The notes under the pieces were generated by a model that was given only the letters and a program-made list of their open reading frames with translations, had not been told where the DNA came from and searched no databases. Both the position numbers and the translations under genes were made by a program. Shown here piece by piece: positions 1 to 8,229 of a stretch of 50,221 bases of DNA (the first letter of the stretch is position 1; every line of letters starts with the position of its first letter). The DNA comes from Bacteroidia bacterium (lineage in GTDB: Bacteria; Bacteroidota; Bacteroidia; Bacteroidales; UBA932). Where the stretch lies: assembly GCA_030529945.1 (NCBI GenBank), contig JAUMVX010000015.1, forward strand, positions 1-50,221, read 5' to 3'.

Positions 1-119
1 GAAGAAAGCCTCCGAAAGCGAAGAAAGCCGCCGGTCGCGGCTGCAGTCGGAGCCGCCGCCCTGAAGCTGCCACCCTGTCCTGCGCAGCGGGAAAATTACA
101 TTTTCAGAAGGAAAATATG

Positions 120-127
120 TATTTTTG
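120..127 (+). promoter_or_regulatory. TAnnTTTG -7 element upstream of dnaG
   Basis: TATTTTTG fits the Bacteroidota -7 consensus TAnnTTTG. It lies 38 bases before the dnaG ATG, which leaves a leader of roughly 30 bases. No good TTTG -33 box is visible about 20 bases upstream. Confidence 0.65.
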
Positions 128-165
128 CACTCTGACGCGCACGGCTCGCGTCGGAAGGGCTTTTT

Positions 166-2157
166 ATGATTCCTCAGAAGACTGTCGACCTCATTCTGGA
201 CACCGCGAAGATAGAAGAAGTGGTGGGAGACTTCGTGACGCTCAAGCGCCGCGGGGCCGATTTCGTCGCCTGCTGCCCCTTCCATAACGAGAAGACGCCT
301 TCATTCCACGTGAACCCGTCCCGGGGCATATACAAGTGCTTCGGCTGCGGCAAGGGAGGCTCCGCAGTGCGTTTCGTGATGGAGTACGAACACTTCTCCT
401 ACGTCGAGGCTCTCCGCTACCTCGCGGACAAATACCACATCGAAGTCCAGGAAAGGGAGGAAACCCCGGAGGAGATAGCCGCCAAGCACCGCAACGAAAG
501 CCTGATGATAGTCTCCGACTTCGCGTGCAAATTCTTCCGCGAAGCCCTGAAGACCCCCGAAGGCCGCTCGCACGGCTATGCCTACCTGCGTTCCAGAGGG
601 ATAGACGACCAGACCATCGAACGCTTCTCGCTCGGCTGGGCCCCCTCCGGCAAAAGAAGCTTCACCGACGCAGCATTGGCCGCAGGCTACAAGGAAGAGT
701 ATCTGCTCGAAGCGGGTCTGAGCATCCGCTACGACGACGGCTCGCTCGGCGACCGTTTCCGCGAGAGGGCGATGTTCCCGATTCACAGCGTCAGCGGCCG
801 CGTCATCGCATTCAGCGGCAGGACCTTGCGACAGGACGGGGCGATCGCGAAATATGTGAATTCGCCCGAAACTCCCATCTACACGAAAAGCCGCTCGCTC
901 TACGGAATCGCGCTCGCGAAGAGCGAAATCGCCCGCAGGGACCGTTGTCTGCTCGCCGAGGGCAACGTGGACGTAATCTCGATGCACCGGATCGGTCTGG
1001 CGAACACAGTCGCCTCCTGTGGAACCTCGCTGACCCCCGAGCAGATCCGCGGCATACACAAGTTCACCGACAACATCACCGTGATGTACGATGGCGACAA
1101 GGCGGGCATACACGCTGCTCTGCGCGCCATTCCTATGATACTCCAGGAGGGGATGAACGTCAGACTGCTGCTCTTCCCCGAAGGCGACGACCCCGATTCC
1201 TTCGTCCGCAAGCACACGCTCGCCGAAGTGGAGGAATTCATCGGCGGAAACGAGATGGACTTCGTCCAATATATGATCCGCACGGGCGATGAACCCCGCC
1301 GCGACCCTCTCAGACGCGCAGCCCTCATCGCACAGGTCGCGGACTGCATAGCCTGCATCAGCGATGTCGTAAAGCATACCGTCTTCATCCAGGAAGCCGC
1401 GCAGCTGCTCGAAGTGGACGAGCGGACCATCCGTGTGCGCATCAGCGAAACCCTCGCCCGGCGCAGGCAGGAGGAGCTCAAGACCGAGGAGCGCCGGCGC
1501 AGACGCATCGACGCCGGACTTCCTCCCGAGCCGGACGGCGAACCCGTCCAATCCTCCCCCGCCACCACCCCTCAGACCGCCCCTTCAGAGACGGACTCTA
1601 AAGTGGAGAACAGCATCCTGGCTCCGGCGGAAGCCGACCTTCTGACTTTCATCCTCCGGCACGGCTGCGACTTGCTGGAATTCGAGAGCGACTCTGACTT
1701 CTACACCGGCAGCGAATCCGACAAGCCGACCGTCGCCGACTTCATACGCGCCGCTCTGGAAGCGGACGGCTGCAGCTTCGCGAACAGCGCCCTCCGCAAG
1801 ACGTATGACGCCTATATGGAACTCTACGACAAGGGCCTGCTTCAGCAGGACATCATCCGCGCCCTGCTCAACTCCCCTGACGGGGCCGTGGCGGAAGTGA
1901 CCGCGGAATTCTCGATGGAGCGTCACCTTCTCACGATAAAGAACTTCGAAAACTCCCTCACGACCACCTCCTCCTGGCTCGTCACTTATGTCCCGAAGGC
2001 CATTCTTCTCTACGGAGAGAAGCGTCTGGAGAACCGGCTGAAGGAGCTTCGCGCCGCGCTGGCCGCCGCCGGAGGCGAGGACGAAAACATCCTGAGGGAC
2101 ATCCGTAACATCTTCAACGCACAGAAGAAGATCAAATCACGGCTCGGCAGACAATAA
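166..2157 (+). CDS. dnaG: DNA primase DnaG
   Basis: DnaG makes the RNA primers for leading- and lagging-strand replication and is recruited by the DnaB helicase. The 663-residue product has the expected order. A CHC2 zinc-binding domain comes first, with ligands C37, H40, C58 and C61. The catalytic core follows, with a TOPRIM fold: E265-G266 in AEGNVDV and the acidic pair D309/D311 in YDGDKAG. A charged, Pro-rich linker lies near residues 430-480, and the helical C-terminal part would bind DnaB. Length is normal for the family. The ATG at 166 sits behind a TAnnTTTG promoter. metG follows after 18 bases, so co-transcription is likely. The 5-prime neighbour lies outside the window. Confidence 0.97.
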   Translation: MIPQKTVDLILDTAKIEEVVGDFVTLKRRGADFVACCPFHNEKTPSFHVNPSRGIYKCFGCGKGGSAVRFVMEYEHFSYVEALRYLADKYHIEVQEREETPEEIAAKHRNESLMIVSDFACKFFREALKTPEGRSHGYAYLRSRGIDDQTIERFSLGWAPSGKRSFTDAALAAGYKEEYLLEAGLSIRYDDGSLGDRFRERAMFPIHSVSGRVIAFSGRTLRQDGAIAKYVNSPETPIYTKSRSLYGIALAKSEIARRDRCLLAEGNVDVISMHRIGLANTVASCGTSLTPEQIRGIHKFTDNITVMYDGDKAGIHAALRAIPMILQEGMNVRLLLFPEGDDPDSFVRKHTLAEVEEFIGGNEMDFVQYMIRTGDEPRRDPLRRAALIAQVADCIACISDVVKHTVFIQEAAQLLEVDERTIRVRISETLARRRQEELKTEERRRRRIDAGLPPEPDGEPVQSSPATTPQTAPSETDSKVENSILAPAEADLLTFILRHGCDLLEFESDSDFYTGSESDKPTVADFIRAALEADGCSFANSALRKTYDAYMELYDKGLLQQDIIRALLNSPDGAVAEVTAEFSMERHLLTIKNFENSLTTTSSWLVTYVPKAILLYGEKRLENRLKELRAALAAAGGEDENILRDIRNIFNAQKKIKSRLGRQ

Positions 2158-2175
2158 ACGATACGAAAAAGATAT

Positions 2176-4224
2176 ATGGAAACTAAAAGAACACTTGTGA
2201 CCTGCGCGCTTCCGTACGCAAACGGTCCGGTCCACATCGGGCATCTCGCCGGCGTGTACATCCCGGCGGACATCTATGTCAGATACCTGCGCAGCAGAGG
2301 GCGTGAAGTCCTGTACGTCTGCGGCTCCGACGAGCACGGAGTGCCCATCACCATCAAGGCCCGCCAGCTCGGCTGCTCGCCTCAGGACATCGTGGACAAA
2401 TACCACACGATAATCAAGGACTCTTTCGAGGGTCTCGGCATACACTTCGACATCTACGGGCGCACCACCTCCGAAGTGCACGAGAAGAACGCGTCCGAGT
2501 TTTTCCGCAAGCTCTACGACGACGGCAAGTTCATCACCCGCGAGAGCGAGCAGTACTACGACCCGGAGGCCAAAACCTTCCTCGCCGACCGCTACATAGA
2601 GGGCACCTGCCCGAAGTGCGGATTCGAGGGCGCCTACGGCGACCAATGCGAACACTGCGGCAGCACCCTGAGCCCCGAGGAACTGATAAACCCGAGGAGC
2701 AAGCTCTCAGGCGCGGAGCCTGTGAAAAAGAAGACCGTGCACTGGTATCTTCCGCTCCAGGACTACGAGGAGTGGCTCCGCAAATGGATACTCGAGGGAC
2801 ACAAGGAGTGGCGTCCGAACGTTTACGGCCAGGTGAAGAGCTGGCTGGACGGCGGCCTGCAGCCGCGTGCCGTGACCCGCGACCTGGACTGGGGAGTACC
2901 TGTACCTGTGGAGGGAGCCGAAGGCAAGGTCCTCTACGTATGGTTCGACGCCCCTATCGGCTACATATCGAATACCAGAGAACTGCTCCCGGACTCTTGG
3001 GAGAAGTGGTGGAAGTCCCCGGACACCAGGCTGATACACTTCATCGGCAAGGACAATATCGTCTTCCACTGCATAGTGTTCCCCGCTATGCTCAAGGCCT
3101 ACGGCGACGGATACATCCTGCCTGACAATGTGCCTGCAAACGAGTTCCTGAACCTCGAAGGGGACAAGATATCCACCTCCAGAGGCTGGGCCGTATGGGC
3201 GCACGAATACCTCAAGGATTTCCCGGGACAGCAGGACGTGCTCCGTTACGTGCTGACCGCAAACGCTCCCGAGACTAAGGACAACGACTTCAGCTGGAAG
3301 GACTTCCAGCAGCGCAACAACTCCGAGCTCGTGGCGGTCTTCGGCAATTTCGTGAACCGCGCCGTCGTCCTCACCCACAAATATTTCGAGGGCCGCGTTC
3401 CGCAGTGCGGCGAACTTCTGGACATAGACCGCGAGCTGCTCGAACAGATTCCTCAGCTGCGCGCCTCTCTGGAGCGCAACATCGAGGAATTCCATTTCCG
3501 CGAGGCTCTTAAGGACGCGATGTCCATCGCCCGTGCCGGAAACAAATACATCTCCGACACCGAGCCGTGGAAAGTGGCGAAAACGGATATGGAGCGCTGC
3601 GCCACCATCCTGAACATCAGCCTTCAGATCTGCGCCGACCTGGCCATAGCGTTCGCCCCGTTCACTCCTTTCACCTGTGAGAAACTCTGCGATATGCTGC
3701 AGGCCCGTTTCGAATGGGATAAGCTTGGCTGCCCGGTCATCCTCCCGGCAGGCCATCAGCTCGCTCCCGCGCAGCTGCTCTTCTCCAAGATAGAAGATGA
3801 AGCCATAGACGTCCAGACAGCCAGACTTGAAGCCATAAAGAAGTCCCGCGAGCAGGCCGAGAAGGAGGCTGCCGCCCGCAAAGCGGCCCCGCAGAAACCG
3901 TCCTGCACATTCGAGGACTTCGGGAAACTGGACATCCGCACCGCCACCGTACTCGCGGCCGAGAGAGTTCCCAAGACAGACAAGCTGCTGAAGCTCACCA
4001 TAGACACCGGCATCGACAAGCGGACCATCGTCTCCGGCATAGCCGGACAATACAGCCCTGAGGATATGGTAGGCAAGCAGATCTGCGTCCTCGCCAATCT
4101 GGAGCCGCGCACCATACGCGGCATAGAGAGCAAGGGTATGATACTTATGGCCGCCCAGGGTGACGGCAAGATGCGTTTCATCACTCCGCAGGAAGTTCTC
4201 GCCAACGGAGCACAGATAGGATAA
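2176..4224 (+). CDS. metG: Methionyl-tRNA synthetase with C-terminal tRNA-binding domain
   Basis: This class I synthetase charges tRNA-Met, including the initiator tRNA. The signatures are canonical: HIGH at residues 20-23, a zinc knuckle with C145, C148, C158 and C161, and the KMSKS equivalent KISTS at 331-335. An anticodon-binding helical domain follows. From about residue 575 there is an appended EMAP/Trbp111-like OB domain ([11 protein letters not shown]...), as in the E. coli-type dimeric enzyme of about 680 residues; here 682. It lies 18 bases behind dnaG and 5 bases ahead of the esterase gene, in the same orientation, which suggests one operon. The normal HIGH motif here contrasts with the altered one in IleRS later in the window. 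Confidence 0.97.
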   Translation: METKRTLVTCALPYANGPVHIGHLAGVYIPADIYVRYLRSRGREVLYVCGSDEHGVPITIKARQLGCSPQDIVDKYHTIIKDSFEGLGIHFDIYGRTTSEVHEKNASEFFRKLYDDGKFITRESEQYYDPEAKTFLADRYIEGTCPKCGFEGAYGDQCEHCGSTLSPEELINPRSKLSGAEPVKKKTVHWYLPLQDYEEWLRKWILEGHKEWRPNVYGQVKSWLDGGLQPRAVTRDLDWGVPVPVEGAEGKVLYVWFDAPIGYISNTRELLPDSWEKWWKSPDTRLIHFIGKDNIVFHCIVFPAMLKAYGDGYILPDNVPANEFLNLEGDKISTSRGWAVWAHEYLKDFPGQQDVLRYVLTANAPETKDNDFSWKDFQQRNNSELVAVFGNFVNRAVVLTHKYFEGRVPQCGELLDIDRELLEQIPQLRASLERNIEEFHFREALKDAMSIARAGNKYISDTEPWKVAKTDMERCATILNISLQICADLAIAFAPFTPFTCEKLCDMLQARFEWDKLGCPVILPAGHQLAPAQLLFSKIEDEAIDVQTARLEAIKKSREQAEKEAAARKAAPQKPSCTFEDFGKLDIRTATVLAAERVPKTDKLLKLTIDTGIDKRTIVSGIAGQYSPEDMVGKQICVLANLEPRTIRGIESKGMILMAAQGDGKMRFITPQEVLANGAQIG

Positions 4225-4229
4225 GTCTT

Positions 4230-5408
4230 ATGAAAAGGATATTCACCACGGCTTTAGCCCTGTTATTCTGCGCGGCCGCTCTGTCCTCCGCCCAGACCAT
4301 CGTCTATTACGACGCCGCCCTCCTTCCCCTTTACGGCAAGGCGCAGGCGGACGAACTGGAGCTCTCCTCCGCCTCGGCCCTCTGCGTTACGCCCGGGACT
4401 CTGAGTCCCCTTCCGGACAGCTGCCGGAGCGGTTCTCAGACCATCCGCTACCATCGGCTTCCATCCTCTCTCAAGGGAGTGTCCCGTGACGCTCTATGGA
4501 ATCTGGGCTGCAACAGCGCGGGTCTTTATCTCCGTTTTCGCACGAATTCCTCGTCCGTATATGCCGCCTGGGAGTCCGAACTCGGCTTCAATATGAACCA
4601 TATGACTCTGACGGGCATCCGCGGACTGGACCTCTATGTTCTGGAGGACGGACGGTGGAACTTCCTCGGCAGCGGCCGGCCGGGCTTCGAGCGTTTTACC
4701 CGCTCCAGGATAATCGGCAATATGGAGCCGCAGATGCGCGAATATATGCTCTACCTGTCTCTCTATGACGGCATAAAGTCCCTCGCCATAGGTATAGACG
4801 ATACCGCGCAGCTGCTTCTGCCCGAAGTACAGTCGCCTTCTGCGGAGTCCCCGTTGGTCTTCTACGGCACAAGCATCCTTCAGGGAGGCTGTGTGACCCG
4901 TCCCGGAATGGCTTTCACAAGCATCATCTCCCGCCGTCTGGACCGCGAGGCGATAAATCTCGGCTTCAGCGGCAACGCTCTTCTGGATATGGAGATAGCC
5001 CGTCTGATGGCCGCAGTGGAGAACCCTGCCGTCTATGTGCTTGACTATGTCCCGAATGCCACAGCCGAGATGATAAAGGCCCACGGGGAGGAGTTCTTCC
5101 GCATCATCAGGGAGGCCCGTCCGGATGTCCCGGTCATTTTCGTGGAAGACCCCATCTTCCCGCACAGCCGTCTGGACTGCAGGATGGCGGATGAAGTCAG
5201 AGAGAAGAATATTCAGCAGAAGGCTCTGTATGAGAGACTTAAAAAGTCAGGAGAGAAAAAGCTCTTTTACCTTTCCGCGGAGGGGATGATCGGAGATGAC
5301 TATGAAGCCACGGTGGACGGCATCCATTTCACGGATCTGGGGATGATGCGCTACGCCGACCACATTATGCCTGTACTCCGCAAAGCTCTCAAGGCTTCCG
5401 GCCGATAG
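4230..5408 (+). CDS. Secreted SGNH/GDSL hydrolase with GxDLY N-terminal domain
   Basis: This is probably a periplasmic or exported esterase acting on acylated carbohydrate; the substrate is unknown. A signal peptide is visible (MKRIF, a hydrophobic core, ALSSAQ, cleavage near residue 21-23). Residues 30-200 are a beta-rich N-terminal domain containing GLDLY (132-136), the signature of the SGNH-associated GxDLY family. The catalytic SGNH domain follows: nucleophile S215 in YGTSILQGG, block-III-like GFSGN (245-249), and the terminal dyad D363 and H366 in VDGIHF. At 392 residues it is complete. It starts 5 bases after metG and converges with the O-methyltransferase gene, with 5 bases between the stop codons. 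The SGNH assignment is firm; the physiological role is inferred. Confidence 0.85.
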   Translation: MKRIFTTALALLFCAAALSSAQTIVYYDAALLPLYGKAQADELELSSASALCVTPGTLSPLPDSCRSGSQTIRYHRLPSSLKGVSRDALWNLGCNSAGLYLRFRTNSSSVYAAWESELGFNMNHMTLTGIRGLDLYVLEDGRWNFLGSGRPGFERFTRSRIIGNMEPQMREYMLYLSLYDGIKSLAIGIDDTAQLLLPEVQSPSAESPLVFYGTSILQGGCVTRPGMAFTSIISRRLDREAINLGFSGNALLDMEIARLMAAVENPAVYVLDYVPNATAEMIKAHGEEFFRIIREARPDVPVIFVEDPIFPHSRLDCRMADEVREKNIQQKALYERLKKSGEKKLFYLSAEGMIGDDYEATVDGIHFTDLGMMRYADHIMPVLRKALKASGR

Positions 5409-5413
5409 CCGCG

Positions 5414-6067
5414 CTACAGTTTCCGGATGATGTTCAGTCCGTCGCGCAGCGGCAGGATGACATTCTCCACCCGAGGATCCGAAGCGACCATATCATTGAA
5501 TGAAGCTATGCCCCGCGTCTGTCTGTCGTGGGGCATAGGTTCCTGATAGACCTTCCCGTCCCAGAGCACATCATCGGCTACGATGACCCCGCCGCTGTCC
5601 ACCATCCCGATGACCGCATCGTAATACTCGCAGTACTCGCGTTTGTCCGCGTCTATGAACACCAGGTCATATCGTCTGTCCCTCAGGGACTTCAGGCTCT
5701 CGCGGGCATCTCCTATATGGAGGCTGATGCAGTCCAGCACCCCGGCCCTTTTCCAGCCTTCCGTCATCAGGGCCTGCAGCTCGTCGTTCAGCTCCAGGGC
5801 ATCTATGTGGCCCTCCCGTTCTCCGTCCTCTTTCTGCGGGAAGCCGTAGGCGAGGCAGGTGGCCGAATAGCCTGTGAACGAGCCGATTTCCAGAACGCTC
5901 CGAGCCCCGGTCATCTTTACGAGCAGGGTGAGGAACTTGCCCTGGACGCTGCCGCTCAGCATCCGGGGATAATTCGTCCTGAGGTGCGTCTGCTTCTCTA
6001 TCCACTCCAGAGCCTCGCTCTGAGGGCTGCTGTGTTCGCGCAGGTATCTGTCCGGGGCGGTCTCCAT
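5414..6067 (-). CDS. SAM-dependent O-methyltransferase (caffeoyl-CoA OMT-like)
   Basis: The 217-residue product is a class I methyltransferase of the Methyltransf_3 (caffeoyl-CoA/catechol OMT-like) family, probably cytosolic, with an unknown acceptor. The SAM motif I is at 58-67 (LEIGSFTGYS). The acidic residue after beta 2 lies in ALELN, the metal-binding acidic motif is D139-A-D141, and AADD-like D165/D166 is in VADDVLW. I chose the ATG at 6065-6067 because the peptidase gene upstream ends at 6073, 5 bases away, and the family's N-terminal helix (DRYLREH) begins there. An open frame extends further upstream but reads as out-of-frame peptidase sequence. It is the last gene of a three-gene minus-strand unit. 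Confidence 0.88.
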   Translation of the reverse strand: METAPDRYLREHSSPQSEALEWIEKQTHLRTNYPRMLSGSVQGKFLTLLVKMTGARSVLEIGSFTGYSATCLAYGFPQKEDGEREGHIDALELNDELQALMTEGWKRAGVLDCISLHIGDARESLKSLRDRRYDLVFIDADKREYCEYYDAVIGMVDSGGVIVADDVLWDGKVYQEPMPHDRQTRGIASFNDMVASDPRVENVILPLRDGLNIIRKL

Positions 6068-6072
6068 ATATA

Positions 6073-7299
6073 TTATAGGTATATGAGTTTCGAGATGTTG
6101 TTTTCGGAGAAGACGCTTTCGGCGATTTCCCGCAGCCCTCCTGCAGTGACCCTTTCTATGGAGCTGCGGTTCTCCTCGTCGCTTGCGATGCGGCCGAAGC
6201 TCAGCAGGCTCTTGCCCATAGACAGGCAGAGGGTCTCTCCGCTGTCCGAACTGATGGCGAGCTGGCCGATGAGCTGCTTTTTCGCGGCGGCAAGCCTTCC
6301 CGCGCTGATCAGCTCCTGCGCAAGCCTCTGCGTCTCGCGCCGTATGGCGGCGAGGCATTTTTCCAGATTGCAGCGGTCGCAGCCCAGAGAGATGGCCATA
6401 ATCCCGCTGTCGGAATACTGGGTATAGGAACATTCCACTCCATAGACCCATCCGTGGCGCTCCCGCAGGACGCGGTTCAGTATGGAATTGGACGCAGGTC
6501 CGCCCAGAAGATTGGAAAGAAGTACGGCGCTTATGCGCTCGCTTTCCCGGTAGAGGGACGGGGCCGTGCCGCCCAGGATGGCGTTCACTTCGTGGTTGCG
6601 CTTGTTTATGGTCTTGTCGAAGCGGTGGGGCTCGGGAGTGCTATGCTCTTCCGCGGGGGCGGTGCCTGCACAAGAGCGGAAATATCTGTCCGCCAGAGCT
6701 TTTATCTCGGCTTCGCAGCGCTCCTCATCCACGTCCGCGACTACCGTGAATGCGATCCGCTCCGGGGTGAAGCGGCTGCGCGTGAAGCTTTGCAGCTCTT
6801 CCGAGCTGATTCTGCGCACCGACGCTGCGGTGCCCAGAATGGAGTTTCCCAGAGGATGTCCCTCGAAGAGCAGTTCTTCGAAACGGTCGTAGATGTCGTC
6901 GGCGGGGGAGTCCTTCGCGGAGATGATTTCGTCTATGACCACGCCCTTTTCGGTCTCGATCTCCTTTTCCGGGAAGACGGGGTCAGTGGCCAGTTCCATC
7001 AGGAGCTTTTCGGCCTTGCGCAGGTCTTCCTTCAGGACTGTGGCGTGCAGCACTATCTCCTCCTTCGTGGTATAGGCGTTCAGCTCTCCGCCCAGACGGT
7101 CCAGATAGGAACTGACCGCAGAGGCGCTTCTGGTGGAAGTCCCCTTGAACAGGGTGTGTTCGGTAAAATGCGCTATGCCGCTGTGATAGCCTTTCTCGTC
7201 GCGGCTTCCGCAATGTATGCTGAGCGCACAGTAGGCTACGGCTTTTCCGCTGCGCAGGACTGCGTACCGCAGCCCGGAATCAGTCTTTCCGCTCCTCAT
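6073..7299 (-). CDS. M16 family zinc metallopeptidase (processing-peptidase-like)
   Basis: This is a single-lobe pitrilysin-family (M16B) protease of 408 residues. The inverted zinc motif HxxEH is present as HFTEH (H44, E47, H48), with the third ligand E124 in VVIDEI, 76 residues downstream as usual. Domain 1 spans about 1-215 and the inactive-type domain 2 the remainder. No signal peptide is evident, so cytosolic action is likely. Its ATG (7297-7299) immediately abuts the stop codon (7300-7302) of the upstream secreted-protein gene, and the O-methyltransferase follows after 5 bases. The tight spacing indicates one mRNA. Peptide turnover is a plausible role; the natural substrate is unknown. 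Confidence 0.9.
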   Translation of the reverse strand: MRSGKTDSGLRYAVLRSGKAVAYCALSIHCGSRDEKGYHSGIAHFTEHTLFKGTSTRSASAVSSYLDRLGGELNAYTTKEEIVLHATVLKEDLRKAEKLLMELATDPVFPEKEIETEKGVVIDEIISAKDSPADDIYDRFEELLFEGHPLGNSILGTAASVRRISSEELQSFTRSRFTPERIAFTVVADVDEERCEAEIKALADRYFRSCAGTAPAEEHSTPEPHRFDKTINKRNHEVNAILGGTAPSLYRESERISAVLLSNLLGGPASNSILNRVLRERHGWVYGVECSYTQYSDSGIMAISLGCDRCNLEKCLAAIRRETQRLAQELISAGRLAAAKKQLIGQLAISSDSGETLCLSMGKSLLSFGRIASDEENRSSIERVTAGGLREIAESVFSENNISKLIYL

Positions 7300-8169
7300 C
7301 TATCTGATTCTGACTCTGAGTTTTTTGATTTCGGAGTTTGTGTAGCTCACAGCTGAGGACTCTCTGACGCGTTCGCGCCTGAAGCGGTACAGCTCGTGTG
7401 TGCCGGCGTCGATGAGCATCTTGTAGCAGAATTGGCCGCCGGCCGGGACGGTCGGGGCCACCGTGAAGCTCACCAGAGTGCCTTCCCCGCCCTGCTCGAA
7501 CAGCTCGTCCGCTTCTTCGCAGACGGAGATTCCGCCGCGGAGCAGCTCGCTCTTCACTCCGCTGACTTCTTCGGGGGCGAAGACTATGCGCTCGACTTTT
7601 CTCTTCGCGTTCCGGGCGGCGTAGGCGGTGAGGTTGCTGTAAGCGTTTTTGTCAGAGAGCATTGCGCGGTAGGTGAAATCCTGTATGATGTCTATGGCGG
7701 CCGGCAGCAGGGTGAGTTCGCGTCCGCTCGGATTTTCAGCGGAGCAGAGCGGGAACCTCACCAGGGTCAGACTTTCCTTCGAGGGGTCGGGGTCCTGCTC
7801 GCTTCCTCCCTTGACCAGCGTCAGAGAGAGGATGCCGCTCTCGCCCTGCCCGCTTCCGCCCGTCAGGAGCAGGAAATAGTAGTCGGAGCTGCTCTTGAGC
7901 TTTCCGTATTCTTCCGTGTCGCAGAACTCGTAGGGAGAAAGCCGCCAGCGGCTCGTCACTTCGCTCACGATGGCGGAGCTCAGCCCATCCTCGCCGCGCA
8001 GCACCACTTTAGTGGTTTTCGTCGTGAAGTCGCTTATCCTGACCTTGCGGGTCTTTATCTGCGCCTGCGCCGCCGCATCAGCCGCTCCGCTCAGGCAGAA
8101 GCCTGTCAGCAGGACCGCGATGAGAGCGGCAAATCTTACGGGATTAATTTTCATATTCGCAATCTCCAT
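7300..8169 (-). CDS. Secreted protein of unknown function
   Basis: I do not recognise the family. The 289-residue product begins with a likely signal peptide. The start may be the ATG at 8167-8169 or the in-frame ATG at 8152-8154 (MKINPVRF), which leaves a better signal sequence: a hydrophobic stretch AALIAVLLTGFCL, then small residues ending AAAQAQ. The mature part is mixed alpha/beta and ends in a strongly basic strand (KKLRVRIR). No enzyme motif stands out. It is the first gene of the unit with the M16 peptidase and the O-methyltransferase. It is driven by a TAACTTTG element at 8183-8190, divergent from dnaX. An envelope role is only inferred from the signal peptide. Confidence 0.7.
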   Translation of the reverse strand: MEIANMKINPVRFAALIAVLLTGFCLSGAADAAAQAQIKTRKVRISDFTTKTTKVVLRGEDGLSSAIVSEVTSRWRLSPYEFCDTEEYGKLKSSSDYYFLLLTGGSGQGESGILSLTLVKGGSEQDPDPSKESLTLVRFPLCSAENPSGRELTLLPAAIDIIQDFTYRAMLSDKNAYSNLTAYAARNAKRKVERIVFAPEEVSGVKSELLRGGISVCEEADELFEQGGEGTLVSFTVAPTVPAGGQFCYKMLIDAGTHELYRFRRERVRESSAVSYTNSEIKKLRVRIR

Positions 8170-8182
8170 ATTCCTGAACTCG

Positions 8183-8190
8183 CAAAGTTA
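8183..8190 (-). promoter_or_regulatory. Minus-strand -7 element (TAACTTTG)
   Basis: The plus-strand CAAAGTTA reads TAACTTTG on the minus strand, a perfect TAnnTTTG. It lies 13 bases before the ATG at 8169 and 28 before the alternative ATG at 8154; the short distance slightly favours the downstream start. It is divergent from the dnaX promoter 11 bases away. Confidence 0.65.
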
Positions 8191-8201
8191 CAAAAAATGC
8201 T

Positions 8202-8209
8202 TACATTTG
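8202..8209 (+). promoter_or_regulatory. -7 element for dnaX (TACATTTG)
   Basis: A perfect TAnnTTTG match 20 bases ahead of the dnaX ATG at 8230. The predicted transcript start, about 7 bases downstream, would give a leader of about 13 bases. It also excludes the in-frame TTG at 8221 as the likely start. Confidence 0.65.
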
Positions 8210-8229
8210 TGGGTTAAGGATTGCTTCTT

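Noticed and set aside
1-64. Possible C-terminal end of an upstream gene (frame 2 open to a TGA at 62-64; frame 3 Lys/Pro/Ala-rich)
   Set aside because: Only about 20 codons and two frames look equally plausible, so no gene can be assigned.
301-1551. 416-codon open frame on the minus strand inside dnaG
   Set aside because: It is antisense to a clear DnaG; high GC creates long shadow frames. The same applies to long antisense frames in metG (2707-4050), the kinase (17815-19299) and the phosphorylase fusion (33683-35149).
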